From Bacteroidaceae bacterium (lineage in GTDB: Bacteria; Bacteroidota; Bacteroidia; Bacteroidales; Bacteroidaceae), in NCBI GenBank assembly GCA_017617635.1, contig JAFZVW010000002.1:1-56299 (forward strand): a stretch of 56,299 bases of DNA, written 5' to 3'. The stretch's first letter is position 1, and each line of letters opens with the position of its first letter. Under the pieces are notes generated by a model, which was not told the origin of the DNA, ran no database searches, and saw nothing but the letters and a program-made list of their open reading frames with translations. This document shows positions 9,552-18,504 of the stretch, in pieces. A program made the translations under genes and the position numbers.

Positions 9552-9994
9552 TGCACATTCTGGAAGGCTACGGGTACTGGGGGATGACCATTGCCGCATT
9601 CTTGGCAGGAAGCGTTTTCCCGTTCAGCAGCGAGGCTGTGATGGTAAGCCTGCAGATTGCCGGTTTGGAACCATGGCCGCTGTTCTTGTCCGCTTCTGTA
9701 GGAAATGTCGCAGGCAGCATGTTCAACTATTATGTCGGGAGGCTAGGCAGGCTTGAGTGGATAGAGAAGTACCTGCATATAAAGCGCGAAAAGGTTCTCA
9801 GGACCCAGGCATGGATGGAAAACCGTGGAGTATGGATGGGGACATTATGTTTCCTGCCCATCATAGGCAGTGCCCTAAGCGTAGCCATGGGTTATATGCG
9901 AGCAAATCCGTACAAGTCATTTGTCGCCATATCAATCGGTAAAACCGTAAGATATGGGATTCTTCTATTGGTAACATATTATATTCAGAATTAA
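9539..9994 (+). CDS. DedA/YqaA-type membrane protein (VTT domain)
   Basis: This 151-residue protein has the VTT/SNARE-associated layout. A re-entrant segment contains VFPFSSEAVMV, followed by GNVAGSMFNYYVGR and a C-terminal pair of helices after FLPIIGSALSVAMGYMR. It matches the short YqaA branch of the DedA superfamily. DedA proteins are linked to lipid carrier (undecaprenyl phosphate) or phospholipid scrambling; which applies here cannot be read from sequence. The start overlaps the preceding membrane gene by 13 bases. Confidence 0.85.
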   Translation: METVMHILEGYGYWGMTIAAFLAGSVFPFSSEAVMVSLQIAGLEPWPLFLSASVGNVAGSMFNYYVGRLGRLEWIEKYLHIKREKVLRTQAWMENRGVWMGTLCFLPIIGSALSVAMGYMRANPYKSFVAISIGKTVRYGILLLVTYYIQN

Positions 9995-10008
9995 TAAAAC
10001 AAACTCAA

Positions 10009-13000
10009 ATGAAACAGTTCAGACTGATTGACACCCTCATGGGCTGGCTGACATTCGGTATTGCAGCATTCGTCTACTGCAGTACCATCGAGCCTACAGC
10101 CAGTTTCTGGGATTGTCCCGAGTTCATAACCACAGCCTATAAGCTGGAGGTAGGACATCCGCCTGGCGCACCGTTCTTCATGCTTACTGCTAACCTTTTC
10201 ACACAGTTGGTCAGCGACCCGGCACTTGTTGCCAAGATGGTAAACATGATGAGTGCGCTGTTCTCGGCAGCATGTATCATGTTCCTATTCTGGAGCATCA
10301 GCCATCTTGCCCGCAAGTTAGTAGGTGAGGACGGACAGGTCAGGACACTGGCACAATGCGTTACTGTCGAAGCCGCAGCGCTCACCGGAGCACTGGTATA
10401 CACCTTCTCGGACACCTTCTGGTTCTCTGCCGTGGAGGGTGAGGTATATGCCTATTCCAGCCTGTTTACTGCAGTTGTCTTCTGGCTTATGCTCAAATGG
10501 GAAGATCATGCAGACGAACCGCACAGCGACCGTTGGATTATCCTGATATCATACCTTACAGGCCTCAGCATCGGTGTGCATCTGCTCAACCTGCTCTGCC
10601 TGCCTGCACTTGTACTTATATGGTATTACAGGAAGTACCAGAATCCTACGCTAAAGGGCAGTATAGTTGCCCTCGTAGGCAGTTTTGTACTGATTGCTGC
10701 AGTGTTGTACGGCATAGTACCGGGTATTGTTAAGGTTGGCGGCTGGTTCGAACTGCTGTTTGTAAATCAGTTGGGAATGTCCTTCAACTCAGGAATGTAC
10801 GTATATATAGCCTTGCTTATCGTGACCGTGCTGACTGCAATATATGCAACGGTCAGGGCCAATAGCACGACAGAGGATGTGTCTAAGGTCAGAATGCGTT
10901 CATTTGCAAACATAACATTCGTTGCCAGCATAGGAATGTTGGGCATTCCGTTCTATGGATACGGATGGTCCAGCGTCCTGATTGGCATATTGGTCATTGC
11001 CGTCATCCTGGCTATATTGTTTATCCGTCAGAACGGGCGCTATATGATATCAACACGTCTGATGAATACGTCGCTTCTGTGTATGCTGATGATAATGATA
11101 GGCTACAGTTCCTATGCTGTGATCGTCATCCGCTCGTCAGCCAACACACCGATGGATCAGAACTCGCCCGAGGATATCTTCACTCTGGGCAGCTATCTCA
11201 GCCGTGACCAGTATGGCGACCGTCCCCTGCTTTACGGCAATCCGTATTCTGCACCAGTTGCAATGAAGGTTCAGGGCGACTACTACGTACCTGTGGCAGA
11301 AGAGGGAGCTCCTGAGTATCAGCGTGTAGAAAAACGCGATTCCACCGAGCCGGACAGGTACGAACTGATCGGGCATAAGCAGAAATACGTATATACGTAC
11401 AATATGCTGTTCCCGCGTATGTATTCGGACCGTCATGCCAAGGCGTACGAAGACTGGATGGGAGGTATTAAGGGCAACATGGTTGAAATAGAGCGTGCAG
11501 GAGAGAGGCGCCAGATCAAGGTTCCTACATTCTTCGAGAATATCTATTTCTTCATGTCATACCAGGTTAATTTCATGTATTGGCGATATTTTATGTGGAA
11601 TTTCTCAGGCCGTCAGAACGATATCCAGGGCAATGGCGAACTGGAGCACGGAAACTGGCTTACAGGTATTCCGTTCATCGACAATATGCGTCTGGGAGAC
11701 CAGGATCTGTTACCGTCCGAACTGAAGAACAACAAGGGACATAATGTATTCTATGCTCTGCCTCTTATACTCGGACTTATCGGTTTCTTCTGGCAGGTAA
11801 ACAAGCGTTCCAAATACAACGGCGTTATGGTAGACGAGGGTGTAAAGCAGTTCTGGGTAGTCTTCTTCCTGTTCTTTATGACAGGCCTGGCCATTGTCAT
11901 ATATCTGAACCAGACACCTATGCAGCCGCGTGAACGTGACTATGCATATGCAGGTTCGTTCTATGCCTTTGCCATCTGGTGCGGACTTGGAGTCGCCGCA
12001 ATCAGCGACATGCTCGGCAATACCATTCTGCGCAAACGTGCCCTGGGCAGTGCCATTGTCAGCTGTGCCTGCGTACTCGTTCCTGTTCAGATGGCTTCGC
12101 AGACATGGGACGACCATGACCGCAGTGCAAGGTACACCTGCCGCGATTTTGGACAGAATTACCTTCAGTCACTGGACAAGGGCAGTTATCCTATCATCTT
12201 CACCAACGGAGACAATGACACATTCCCGCTGTGGTACAACCAGGAGACTGAAGGCTTCCGTACCGATGCCAGGGTATGTAATCTGTCGTACCTGCAGACA
12301 GACTGGTACATCGACCAAATGAAGCGTCCTGCATACGATTCACCCTCAGTGCCCATTTCGTGGAAACGCATCCAGTATGTATCAGGCACACGCGAGGGAG
12401 TTCAGGTACGCCCCGGCACCATCGAGCAGGTGATGGAATACTACAAGGGCGAGCCTGAGGTACTGCGCGAACTTCTCGGAGACAACCCGTACGAGCTGAA
12501 GAACATCATTGACAAGTGGATTCTGAATGACAATCCTGATTTCCAGATTATCCCTACCGACTCTATTGTCATGACCGTCGACAAGGAGGCTGTCAGGAAG
12601 AGCGGAATGATGATTGCTGCGGATTCCATCCCCGATGTAATGCACATCAGCCTCAAGGGCAAGCGGGCTGTATATAAGAGCGAGCTGATGATATACGAGA
12701 TGCTGTGCCGCACCAACTGGATACGACCACTGTATATTGCATGTACGGTAGGTTCGGACAACTACGGTTCCCTGGGCAACAATTTCGTACGCGAGGGCCT
12801 TGTCGACCGCATCACGCCCTTCAACACAGCCGCCAGCGGTCGTACAATCGATACGCGCAGGATGTATGACAACGTGATGACAAAGTTCAAGTTTGGCGGC
12901 ATCGACAATCCCGACATATATCTCGACGAGACGATTCTGCGCATGTGCTACACCCACAGGCGCCTGTTTGCAACCCTTGCCAAGCAGCTCTTGGCCGAGG

Positions 13001-13371
13001 GAAATGACAAGCTTGCCCTCAAGGTCGTTGAACGTGCTGCCAAGGCAATACCGTCGACAACTGTTCCGCACAGTTACATCAGCGGCAGTATGGATCTTGC
13101 CAACGCATGGCTTGTACTCGGACATAAGGCTGAGGCTGAGACCATTATTCTCGACCTTGCCCGCAATGCCAGCGAGTACCTTGCCTGGTACGCATCGCTC
13201 AGCCCAAGGATGAGGAACGTATGCCAGCAGGACATCCTGTACAGCCTGTATCAGCTGAACAACGCAACAGAGTCGTTACGTGGAGCGGATTCTTCCAAGG
13301 CTGAGGAATATGCACGCAAGCTTGATATGTACACAGGAATCTTCCAGAATCTCCTGTACGAAGGCCAATAA
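10009..13371 (+). CDS. TMEM260-like (DUF2723) membrane glycosyltransferase
   Basis: At 1,120 residues this is a full-length DUF2723 protein. The N-terminus has the hallmark segments TASFWDCPEFITTAYKLEVG and HPPGAPFFML, within about eight membrane helices (residues 10-370). An extracytoplasmic stretch follows (about 375-580), then a second membrane block (590-700) with NQTPMQPRERDYAYAGSFYA, and a large soluble C-terminal region (710-1120) with helical TPR-like repeats at the end. The family is related to human TMEM260, a protein O-mannosyltransferase, so the likely role is transfer of a sugar from a lipid carrier to exported proteins. The bacterial substrate is not known to me. A deacetylase gene starts 2 bases downstream. 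Confidence 0.85.
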   Translation: MKQFRLIDTLMGWLTFGIAAFVYCSTIEPTASFWDCPEFITTAYKLEVGHPPGAPFFMLTANLFTQLVSDPALVAKMVNMMSALFSAACIMFLFWSISHLARKLVGEDGQVRTLAQCVTVEAAALTGALVYTFSDTFWFSAVEGEVYAYSSLFTAVVFWLMLKWEDHADEPHSDRWIILISYLTGLSIGVHLLNLLCLPALVLIWYYRKYQNPTLKGSIVALVGSFVLIAAVLYGIVPGIVKVGGWFELLFVNQLGMSFNSGMYVYIALLIVTVLTAIYATVRANSTTEDVSKVRMRSFANITFVASIGMLGIPFYGYGWSSVLIGILVIAVILAILFIRQNGRYMISTRLMNTSLLCMLMIMIGYSSYAVIVIRSSANTPMDQNSPEDIFTLGSYLSRDQYGDRPLLYGNPYSAPVAMKVQGDYYVPVAEEGAPEYQRVEKRDSTEPDRYELIGHKQKYVYTYNMLFPRMYSDRHAKAYEDWMGGIKGNMVEIERAGERRQIKVPTFFENIYFFMSYQVNFMYWRYFMWNFSGRQNDIQGNGELEHGNWLTGIPFIDNMRLGDQDLLPSELKNNKGHNVFYALPLILGLIGFFWQVNKRSKYNGVMVDEGVKQFWVVFFLFFMTGLAIVIYLNQTPMQPRERDYAYAGSFYAFAIWCGLGVAAISDMLGNTILRKRALGSAIVSCACVLVPVQMASQTWDDHDRSARYTCRDFGQNYLQSLDKGSYPIIFTNGDNDTFPLWYNQETEGFRTDARVCNLSYLQTDWYIDQMKRPAYDSPSVPISWKRIQYVSGTREGVQVRPGTIEQVMEYYKGEPEVLRELLGDNPYELKNIIDKWILNDNPDFQIIPTDSIVMTVDKEAVRKSGMMIAADSIPDVMHISLKGKRAVYKSELMIYEMLCRTNWIRPLYIACTVGSDNYGSLGNNFVREGLVDRITPFNTAASGRTIDTRRMYDNVMTKFKFGGIDNPDIYLDETILRMCYTHRRLFATLAKQLLAEGNDKLALKVVERAAKAIPSTTVPHSYISGSMDLANAWLVLGHKAEAETIILDLARNASEYLAWYASLSPRMRNVCQQDILYSLYQLNNATESLRGADSSKAEEYARKLDMYTGIFQNLLYEGQ

Positions 13372-13373
13372 GC

Positions 13374-13988
13374 ATGTTCATCGAACGTCCGGCCACCCTC
13401 TTACGGCGGATTTATCCGCAGGCATTATGGAGAATGAACCATCGTCAAAGGTCAGTATATCTCACCTTTGACGATGGTCCTGTTCCACAGGCTACACCGT
13501 TCATACTAGATATTCTGGATGAATTCGGTATAAAAGCCAGCTTTTTCATGGTAGGCGAAAACGCTGTCCGCTATCCGCATCTTCTGGCCGAGGTCCGGAA
13601 ACGCGGCCATAGGGTAGGGAACCATACCTATAATCATCTTGGCGGCTTCCAGTCGTTTGACAGGCAATACATTTCCAATGCGCAAAAGGCTGAGGAAATA
13701 CTCAAAACCGGCAAGCTCTTCCGCCCCCCTCACGGATGGATGAGCCCCCTACAGTATCGCCGGATGCTTCGTGATTCGTGGAATATTGTAATGTGGGACG
13801 TCCTTACCAGGGACTACAACCATACGGTCAGCGCTGCCTGGGTATTTGCCAATGTCCGCAAGTACACCCGTCCAGGCAGCATTATAACATTCCATGACAG
13901 CCTGAAAAGCATCGGGAAACTACGCATAATACTCCCCGACACCATCACATGGCTAAAAAACCAAGGATACGAATTCAAAGTATTATGA
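13374..13988 (+). CDS. Polysaccharide deacetylase (NodB domain)
   Basis: The 204-residue protein is almost entirely a NodB-fold carbohydrate esterase 4 domain. Motif 1 is VYLTFDDGPVP (catalytic Asp plus metal Asp), motif 2 is GNHTYNHLGG with the HxxxH metal ligands, and motif 3 is RPPHGWM. Such enzymes remove acetyl groups from GlcNAc residues in peptidoglycan or other glycans. There is no clear signal peptide, although the first 20 residues are basic and could anchor it. It starts 2 bases after the TMEM260-like gene, which ties it to envelope glycan work. Confidence 0.9.
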   Translation: MFIERPATLLRRIYPQALWRMNHRQRSVYLTFDDGPVPQATPFILDILDEFGIKASFFMVGENAVRYPHLLAEVRKRGHRVGNHTYNHLGGFQSFDRQYISNAQKAEEILKTGKLFRPPHGWMSPLQYRRMLRDSWNIVMWDVLTRDYNHTVSAAWVFANVRKYTRPGSIITFHDSLKSIGKLRIILPDTITWLKNQGYEFKVL

Positions 13989-14019
13989 ATTATGCATTAT
14001 GAATTCTAAACTATAACAA

Positions 14020-14646
14020 ATGCTCTCTCCCTATCTCAAACCCGATACCATCGAAGCTGGTTGCGACGAAGCCGGACGCGGATGCCTTGCAGGCCCCGTC
14101 TTTGCAGCCGCTGTAATCCTGCCGGCGGACATCTGTGACAGCTGTCCCGACCTTGCCAACGGCCTGAACGACTCCAAGCAGTTGAGCGAGAAGCAGCGAT
14201 ACGCATTGCGCGAACTGATTGAAAGCAATGCCACAGCATGGGCAGTAGGAATGATGGACAACCACGAGATAGACAAATACAATATCCTGCGTTCCAGCAT
14301 AATGTCCATGCATCGTGCCCTGGATAAGCTTTCACTTAAACCGCAGCACATCATTGTCGACGGCAACCGCTTCCTCCCATGGGGCAAGTCTGTCCCTTAC
14401 ACCACCGTTGTCAAGGGCGACGGTAAATATATGAGCATTGCAGCAGCCAGCATTCTGGCCAAGACCTACCGTGACGACTTCATGTTGCGCATACATCAGG
14501 AATACCCTGTGTACGGGTGGAGCAGGAACAAGGGCTATCCTACCAAGGAGCATCGTCAGGCCATCCGACAATACGGCACCACGCCTTACCACCGCATGAC
14601 TTTCAATCTGCTGGGCGAAAGTCCACAGTTGGAGTTTGATTTCTGA
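14020..14646 (+). CDS. rnhB: Ribonuclease HII
   Basis: RnhB removes RNA from RNA/DNA hybrids, including single ribonucleotides in DNA. The catalytic carboxylates are in AGCDEAGRGCLAGPVFAAAV (D and E of DEAGRG), in the NDSKQLSEKQR segment and in IIVDGNRFLP. Length (208) is normal. It converges on cysS, with 15 bases between the two stops. Confidence 0.96.
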   Translation: MLSPYLKPDTIEAGCDEAGRGCLAGPVFAAAVILPADICDSCPDLANGLNDSKQLSEKQRYALRELIESNATAWAVGMMDNHEIDKYNILRSSIMSMHRALDKLSLKPQHIIVDGNRFLPWGKSVPYTTVVKGDGKYMSIAAASILAKTYRDDFMLRIHQEYPVYGWSRNKGYPTKEHRQAIRQYGTTPYHRMTFNLLGESPQLEFDF

Positions 14647-14661
14647 AACGTTTTCTGTTGA

Positions 14662-16158
14662 TTATTTGTTCAGCGTCCAGGTCGAGCCGTCCTTGGTGTC
14701 CTTGATGTCGAAACCGAGGGCAGCGAGCTGGTCGCGTATCTGGTCACTCAATGCCCAGTTTTTTTCAGTCTTGGCCTGGTTTCGCTGTTCAAGCAGCATG
14801 TCAACTACGGCACCGAACGCTTCCTCGCGTGCCTTGTTGCTGTTGCCGCTATCCTCGGTAAGACCCAGGATGTCGAATGCAAATGTGTGGAACAGTTCAG
14901 CCAGCGCGGTTGCAACCTCGGCACTTATGCTTGCCTTGCGGTCAACAACGGTATTGATGACGCGGCAGGCATCGAACAGATGACTGATTACCATCGGGCT
15001 TGCAAGATCATCATTCATTGCCTCGTAGCACTTTTCGCGCAATTCGTCCACATATTTCATTTCTACCTGTGGCTGTCCCTTGGCCTTCTGGCCCTCGCCC
15101 AGACGTTTTATCGCCTTCCAGCCTTCCATTAGGCGAGCCAGTCCCTTTTCAGCACTCTGCAAGGCTTCGTTCGAGAAGTCCACTGTGCTGCGGTAATGAG
15201 CCTGCAGGATAAAGAAGCGGATTGTCATTGGGCTATAGCCGCGTTCCAGACGCTCGTGCTCACCGGCAAAAAACTGTGGCAGGGTTATGAAGTTGTTGTA
15301 TGACTTGCCCATCTTCTTGCCGTCGATGGTTATCATGTTGTTGTGCATCCAGTAGTGAACCATCTGCTTACCCTGCGAAGCCACCGACTGTGCAATCTCG
15401 CATTCGTGGTGCGGGAAGACAAGATCCAGACCTCCTCCGTGAATGTCAAACTCCGCCCCCAGGTATTTGCGTCCCATTGCCGTACATTCGCAATGCCAGC
15501 CGGGGAAACCCTCGCTCCACGGGCTTGGCCAGTGCATGATATGTTCGGGCATAGCCTTTTTCCACAGGGCAAAGTCAGCCTGGTTATGCTTCTCACCAAC
15601 ACCTGCCAGTTCGCGGCTGGCATCCTTGATGTTTTCCAGCGAACGTCCGCTCAGTATGCCATACCTGTGGTCGTGGTTGTATTTCTCTACATCGAAATAT
15701 ATGCTGCCGTTGCTTTCATAGGCATACCCGTTGTCCAGGATCTGCCGTACAAGTGCCTGCTGCTCGATGATATGGCCCGTAGCCTGTGGCTCGATGCTTG
15801 GCGGCAGACAGTTGAGGGCCTGCATTGCTTCGTGGAAGCGGTTGGTATAGTACTGTGCCACCTCCATAGGTTCCAGCTGCTCCAGGCGTGCCTTCTTTGC
15901 AATCTTGTCCTCGCCCTCGTCGGCATCATGCTCCAGATGACCTACGTCGGTAATGTTGCGGACATAGCGTACCTTGTATCCGATATGCTGCAGATAACGG
16001 AACAGCAAGTCGAATGTAATGGCAGGGCGTGCATGACCCAAATGGGCATCGCCGTATACGGTCGGACCGCACACATACATGCCTACGCGGCCGGGTGTTA
16101 TGGGTTTGAACAGTTCTTTCTGACGTGTCAGTGTGTTATAGATGAACAACGGTTGCAT
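14662..16158 (-). CDS. cysS: Cysteinyl-tRNA synthetase
   Basis: CysS charges tRNA-Cys. The class I signatures are present: HLGHARP for HIGH and [10 protein letters not shown] for KMSKS, here with Gly in the third position. Zinc ligands are visible in [19 protein letters not shown] and [11 protein letters not shown]. At 498 residues it is slightly longer than E. coli CysS (461) and carries the usual C-terminal anticodon-binding and DALR-type helical region. A promoter lies 28 bases upstream. Confidence 0.97.
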   Translation of the reverse strand: MQPLFIYNTLTRQKELFKPITPGRVGMYVCGPTVYGDAHLGHARPAITFDLLFRYLQHIGYKVRYVRNITDVGHLEHDADEGEDKIAKKARLEQLEPMEVAQYYTNRFHEAMQALNCLPPSIEPQATGHIIEQQALVRQILDNGYAYESNGSIYFDVEKYNHDHRYGILSGRSLENIKDASRELAGVGEKHNQADFALWKKAMPEHIMHWPSPWSEGFPGWHCECTAMGRKYLGAEFDIHGGGLDLVFPHHECEIAQSVASQGKQMVHYWMHNNMITIDGKKMGKSYNNFITLPQFFAGEHERLERGYSPMTIRFFILQAHYRSTVDFSNEALQSAEKGLARLMEGWKAIKRLGEGQKAKGQPQVEMKYVDELREKCYEAMNDDLASPMVISHLFDACRVINTVVDRKASISAEVATALAELFHTFAFDILGLTEDSGNSNKAREEAFGAVVDMLLEQRNQAKTEKNWALSDQIRDQLAALGFDIKDTKDGSTWTLNK

Positions 16159-16185
16159 TGTGTATTTAATTTATTTTACCGTGTG

Positions 16186-16193
16186 CAAAGATA
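16186..16193 (-). promoter_or_regulatory. Candidate -7 element for cysS
   Basis: On the minus strand the sequence reads TATCTTTG, matching TAnnTTTG, 28 bases before the cysS start. No well-spaced TTTG is seen, so the -33 part is weak. Confidence 0.5.
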
Positions 16194-16223
16194 GGTGTTT
16201 TTGTGACAAATTGTACAGATTTG

Positions 16224-16255
16224 TTTGGATAATTGCGCAATAGGCTATATCTTTG
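16224..16255 (+). promoter_or_regulatory. Promoter of glnN
   Basis: TTTG at 16224-16227 and TATCTTTG at 16248-16255 are separated by exactly 20 bases. The start codon is 50 bases downstream; the leader contains repeated GGTTAAA motifs. This promoter is divergent from the cysS -7 box 30 bases away. Confidence 0.75.
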
Positions 16256-16304
16256 CGCGAAAATAAGGTTAAAAGGTTAAATCTTTCAAAGTCAAAAGGG
16301 TTAA

Positions 16305-18497
16305 ATGTCTGCAACAATCAGGTTCCAGGTAGTGGGCGAGGCCTTCAGAAGGAAGGCTGTCGAAGTACCCAATCGCGAGGATCGTCCCAGCGAGTTTTTT
16401 GCCAAGTACGTCTTCAATCGCAGCAAGATGTCACAGTATCTTCCGCTTGAAGTCTATAACAAGATGTGCGACGTGATGGACAACGGCTCCAAGCTGGATA
16501 TGGATACAGCTGATGCCGTGGCCGAGGGCATGAAGAAATGGGCTATGGAACTGGGGGCAACCCATTGCACACACTGGTTCCAGCCGCTTACCGAAGGCAC
16601 TGCCGAGAAACATGACGGCTTTGTTGAGCACGACGGACACGGAGGTATGATCGAGGAATTTACAGGCAAGCAGCTGGTTCAGCAGGAACCCGATGCATCC
16701 AGCTTCCCCAATGGCGGAATCCGTTCGACCTTCGAAGCCCGCGGCTACAGCGCATGGGATCCGGCAAGCCCTGTCTTCGTAATAGGTGACACTCTGCATA
16801 TACCCACCATATTTATATCATATACGGGCGAAGCCCTGGATTACAAGACACCCCTGAAGCGGGCCCTGAAGGCAGTAGACGAGGCAGCAACATCCGTATG
16901 CCGCTATTTCTACCCCGATGTCAGGAAGGTCATAAGCAACCTTGGCTGGGAACAGGAATATTTCCTGGTCGACGAAGGTCTGTATGCCGCACGCCCCGAC
17001 CTGCTTATGACAGGACGTACGCTGATGGGACACGACAGTGCCAAGAACCAGCAGATGGACGACCATTACCTGGGATCCATACCGTCACGCGTGGCAGCCT
17101 TTATGAAGGACCTGGAGATACAAGCCCTGGAACTGGGCATTCCGTGCAAGACACGCCATAACGAAGTAGCTCCTAACCAATTCGAGTTTGCCCCCATTTT
17201 CGAGGAGACCAATATTGCCGTTGACCACAATATGCTGTTCATGGGGCTGATGAAGAGCGTTGCACGCAAGCACGGCTTCCGTTGCCTGTTGCACGAAAAG
17301 CCCTTTGCCGGCATCAACGGCTCGGGAAAGCACAACAACTGGTCGCTCATGACCAATACAGGCATTGCATTACACCAGCCGGGCAAGACACCGCAGGACA
17401 ACCTGCGCTTCATAACCTTTATCGTCGAGACGCTGATGGCCGTTTACAGGCACAATGCCCTGCTCAAGGCCAGCATCATCAGCGCATCCAATGCACACCG
17501 TCTGGGTGCCAACGAGGCTCCTCCGCTGATTGTCAGCACGTTCCTTGGTACGCAGCTTGCCCAGGTACTGGCTCAGATCGAGGAAAGCGAGGGGCATCAG
17601 GACATCCACCTCAGCCCCAAGCAGAAAGTAAGCCTGGATATACCGCAGATACCGCAGCTGATGCTGGACAATACCGACCGTAACCGCACCAGCCCGTTCG
17701 CATTTACCGGCAACAGGTTCGAGTTCCGTGCCGTAGGCTCACAGCAGAACTGCGCAGCAGCCATGATTGTGCTGAATACAGCTGTTGCCGAGGCTCTGAC
17801 TGATTTCAAGGAACGTGTTGATGCACTTATTGCCGGTGGCATGGAAACCACCAATGCCATACTCTCCGTCCTGCGTCAGGATATAAAGACATGCAAGCCA
17901 ATACACTTTGACGGCAACGGCTACAGCGCAGAGTGGAGACAGGAGGCAGAACGGCGAGGCCTGGATACACAAAGCTCGGTGCCGCACATCCTGGATTGCT
18001 ACCTGCATCAGGAAACCGTTGATATGTTTGCCAGGATGAACGTAATGACTCAGGCCGAGTTACATGCACGCACGGAAATCAAGCTTGAGACATACTACAA
18101 GAAAATCCAGATCGAGGCCCGTGTGTTTGCCGACCTGTGCCTCAACCACATCCTGCCTACGGCATACAGATACCAGAATACGCTCATCAACAACGTGTAT
18201 AAGATGAACGGGATATTCCCGGCACAGGAAGCCAAGGAACTGAATGCCCACAATCTGCAACTGATACAGACAATTACCCGTCATTGTACCATTATAACGC
18301 AGAAAGTCGAGGATATGCGTCAGGCACGCAAGGCAGCCAATACACTGGACACTCCCCGCGAGAAGGCTATCGGATACCACGATACCGTAGCCCCCCTGTT
18401 GCAGGAGATACGGTATCATGTCGACAAGCTGGAGCTGATTGTGGACGACGAGCTGTGGCCCTTACCCAAGTACCGCGAGCTGCTGTTTATACATTAA
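16305..18497 (+). CDS. glnN: Glutamine synthetase, type III
   Basis: GlnN makes glutamine from glutamate, ammonia and ATP. The length, 730 residues, is characteristic of the type III enzymes first described in Bacteroides fragilis and very different from type I (about 470). Recognisable parts include the N-terminal GSIII region with AMELGATHCTHWFQPLTEGT and EKHDGFVEHD, the catalytic core with FAGINGSGKHNNWS, and the metal and ATP region NRTSPFAFTGNRFEFRAVGS. A strong Bacteroidota promoter precedes it. It ends 7 bases from the convergent Sel1-repeat gene. Confidence 0.97.
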   Translation: MSATIRFQVVGEAFRRKAVEVPNREDRPSEFFAKYVFNRSKMSQYLPLEVYNKMCDVMDNGSKLDMDTADAVAEGMKKWAMELGATHCTHWFQPLTEGTAEKHDGFVEHDGHGGMIEEFTGKQLVQQEPDASSFPNGGIRSTFEARGYSAWDPASPVFVIGDTLHIPTIFISYTGEALDYKTPLKRALKAVDEAATSVCRYFYPDVRKVISNLGWEQEYFLVDEGLYAARPDLLMTGRTLMGHDSAKNQQMDDHYLGSIPSRVAAFMKDLEIQALELGIPCKTRHNEVAPNQFEFAPIFEETNIAVDHNMLFMGLMKSVARKHGFRCLLHEKPFAGINGSGKHNNWSLMTNTGIALHQPGKTPQDNLRFITFIVETLMAVYRHNALLKASIISASNAHRLGANEAPPLIVSTFLGTQLAQVLAQIEESEGHQDIHLSPKQKVSLDIPQIPQLMLDNTDRNRTSPFAFTGNRFEFRAVGSQQNCAAAMIVLNTAVAEALTDFKERVDALIAGGMETTNAILSVLRQDIKTCKPIHFDGNGYSAEWRQEAERRGLDTQSSVPHILDCYLHQETVDMFARMNVMTQAELHARTEIKLETYYKKIQIEARVFADLCLNHILPTAYRYQNTLINNVYKMNGIFPAQEAKELNAHNLQLIQTITRHCTIITQKVEDMRQARKAANTLDTPREKAIGYHDTVAPLLQEIRYHVDKLELIVDDELWPLPKYRELLFIH

Positions 18498-18504
18498 TTG
18501 CCCG

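Noticed and set aside
12382-13125. 247-codon minus-strand frame antisense to the TMEM260-like gene
   Set aside because: A shadow of the high-scoring plus-strand gene, without start context or domain.
15343-16194. 283-codon plus-strand frame antisense to cysS
   Set aside because: cysS on the other strand has all catalytic motifs and covers the whole region; the plus-strand product has no recognisable domain.
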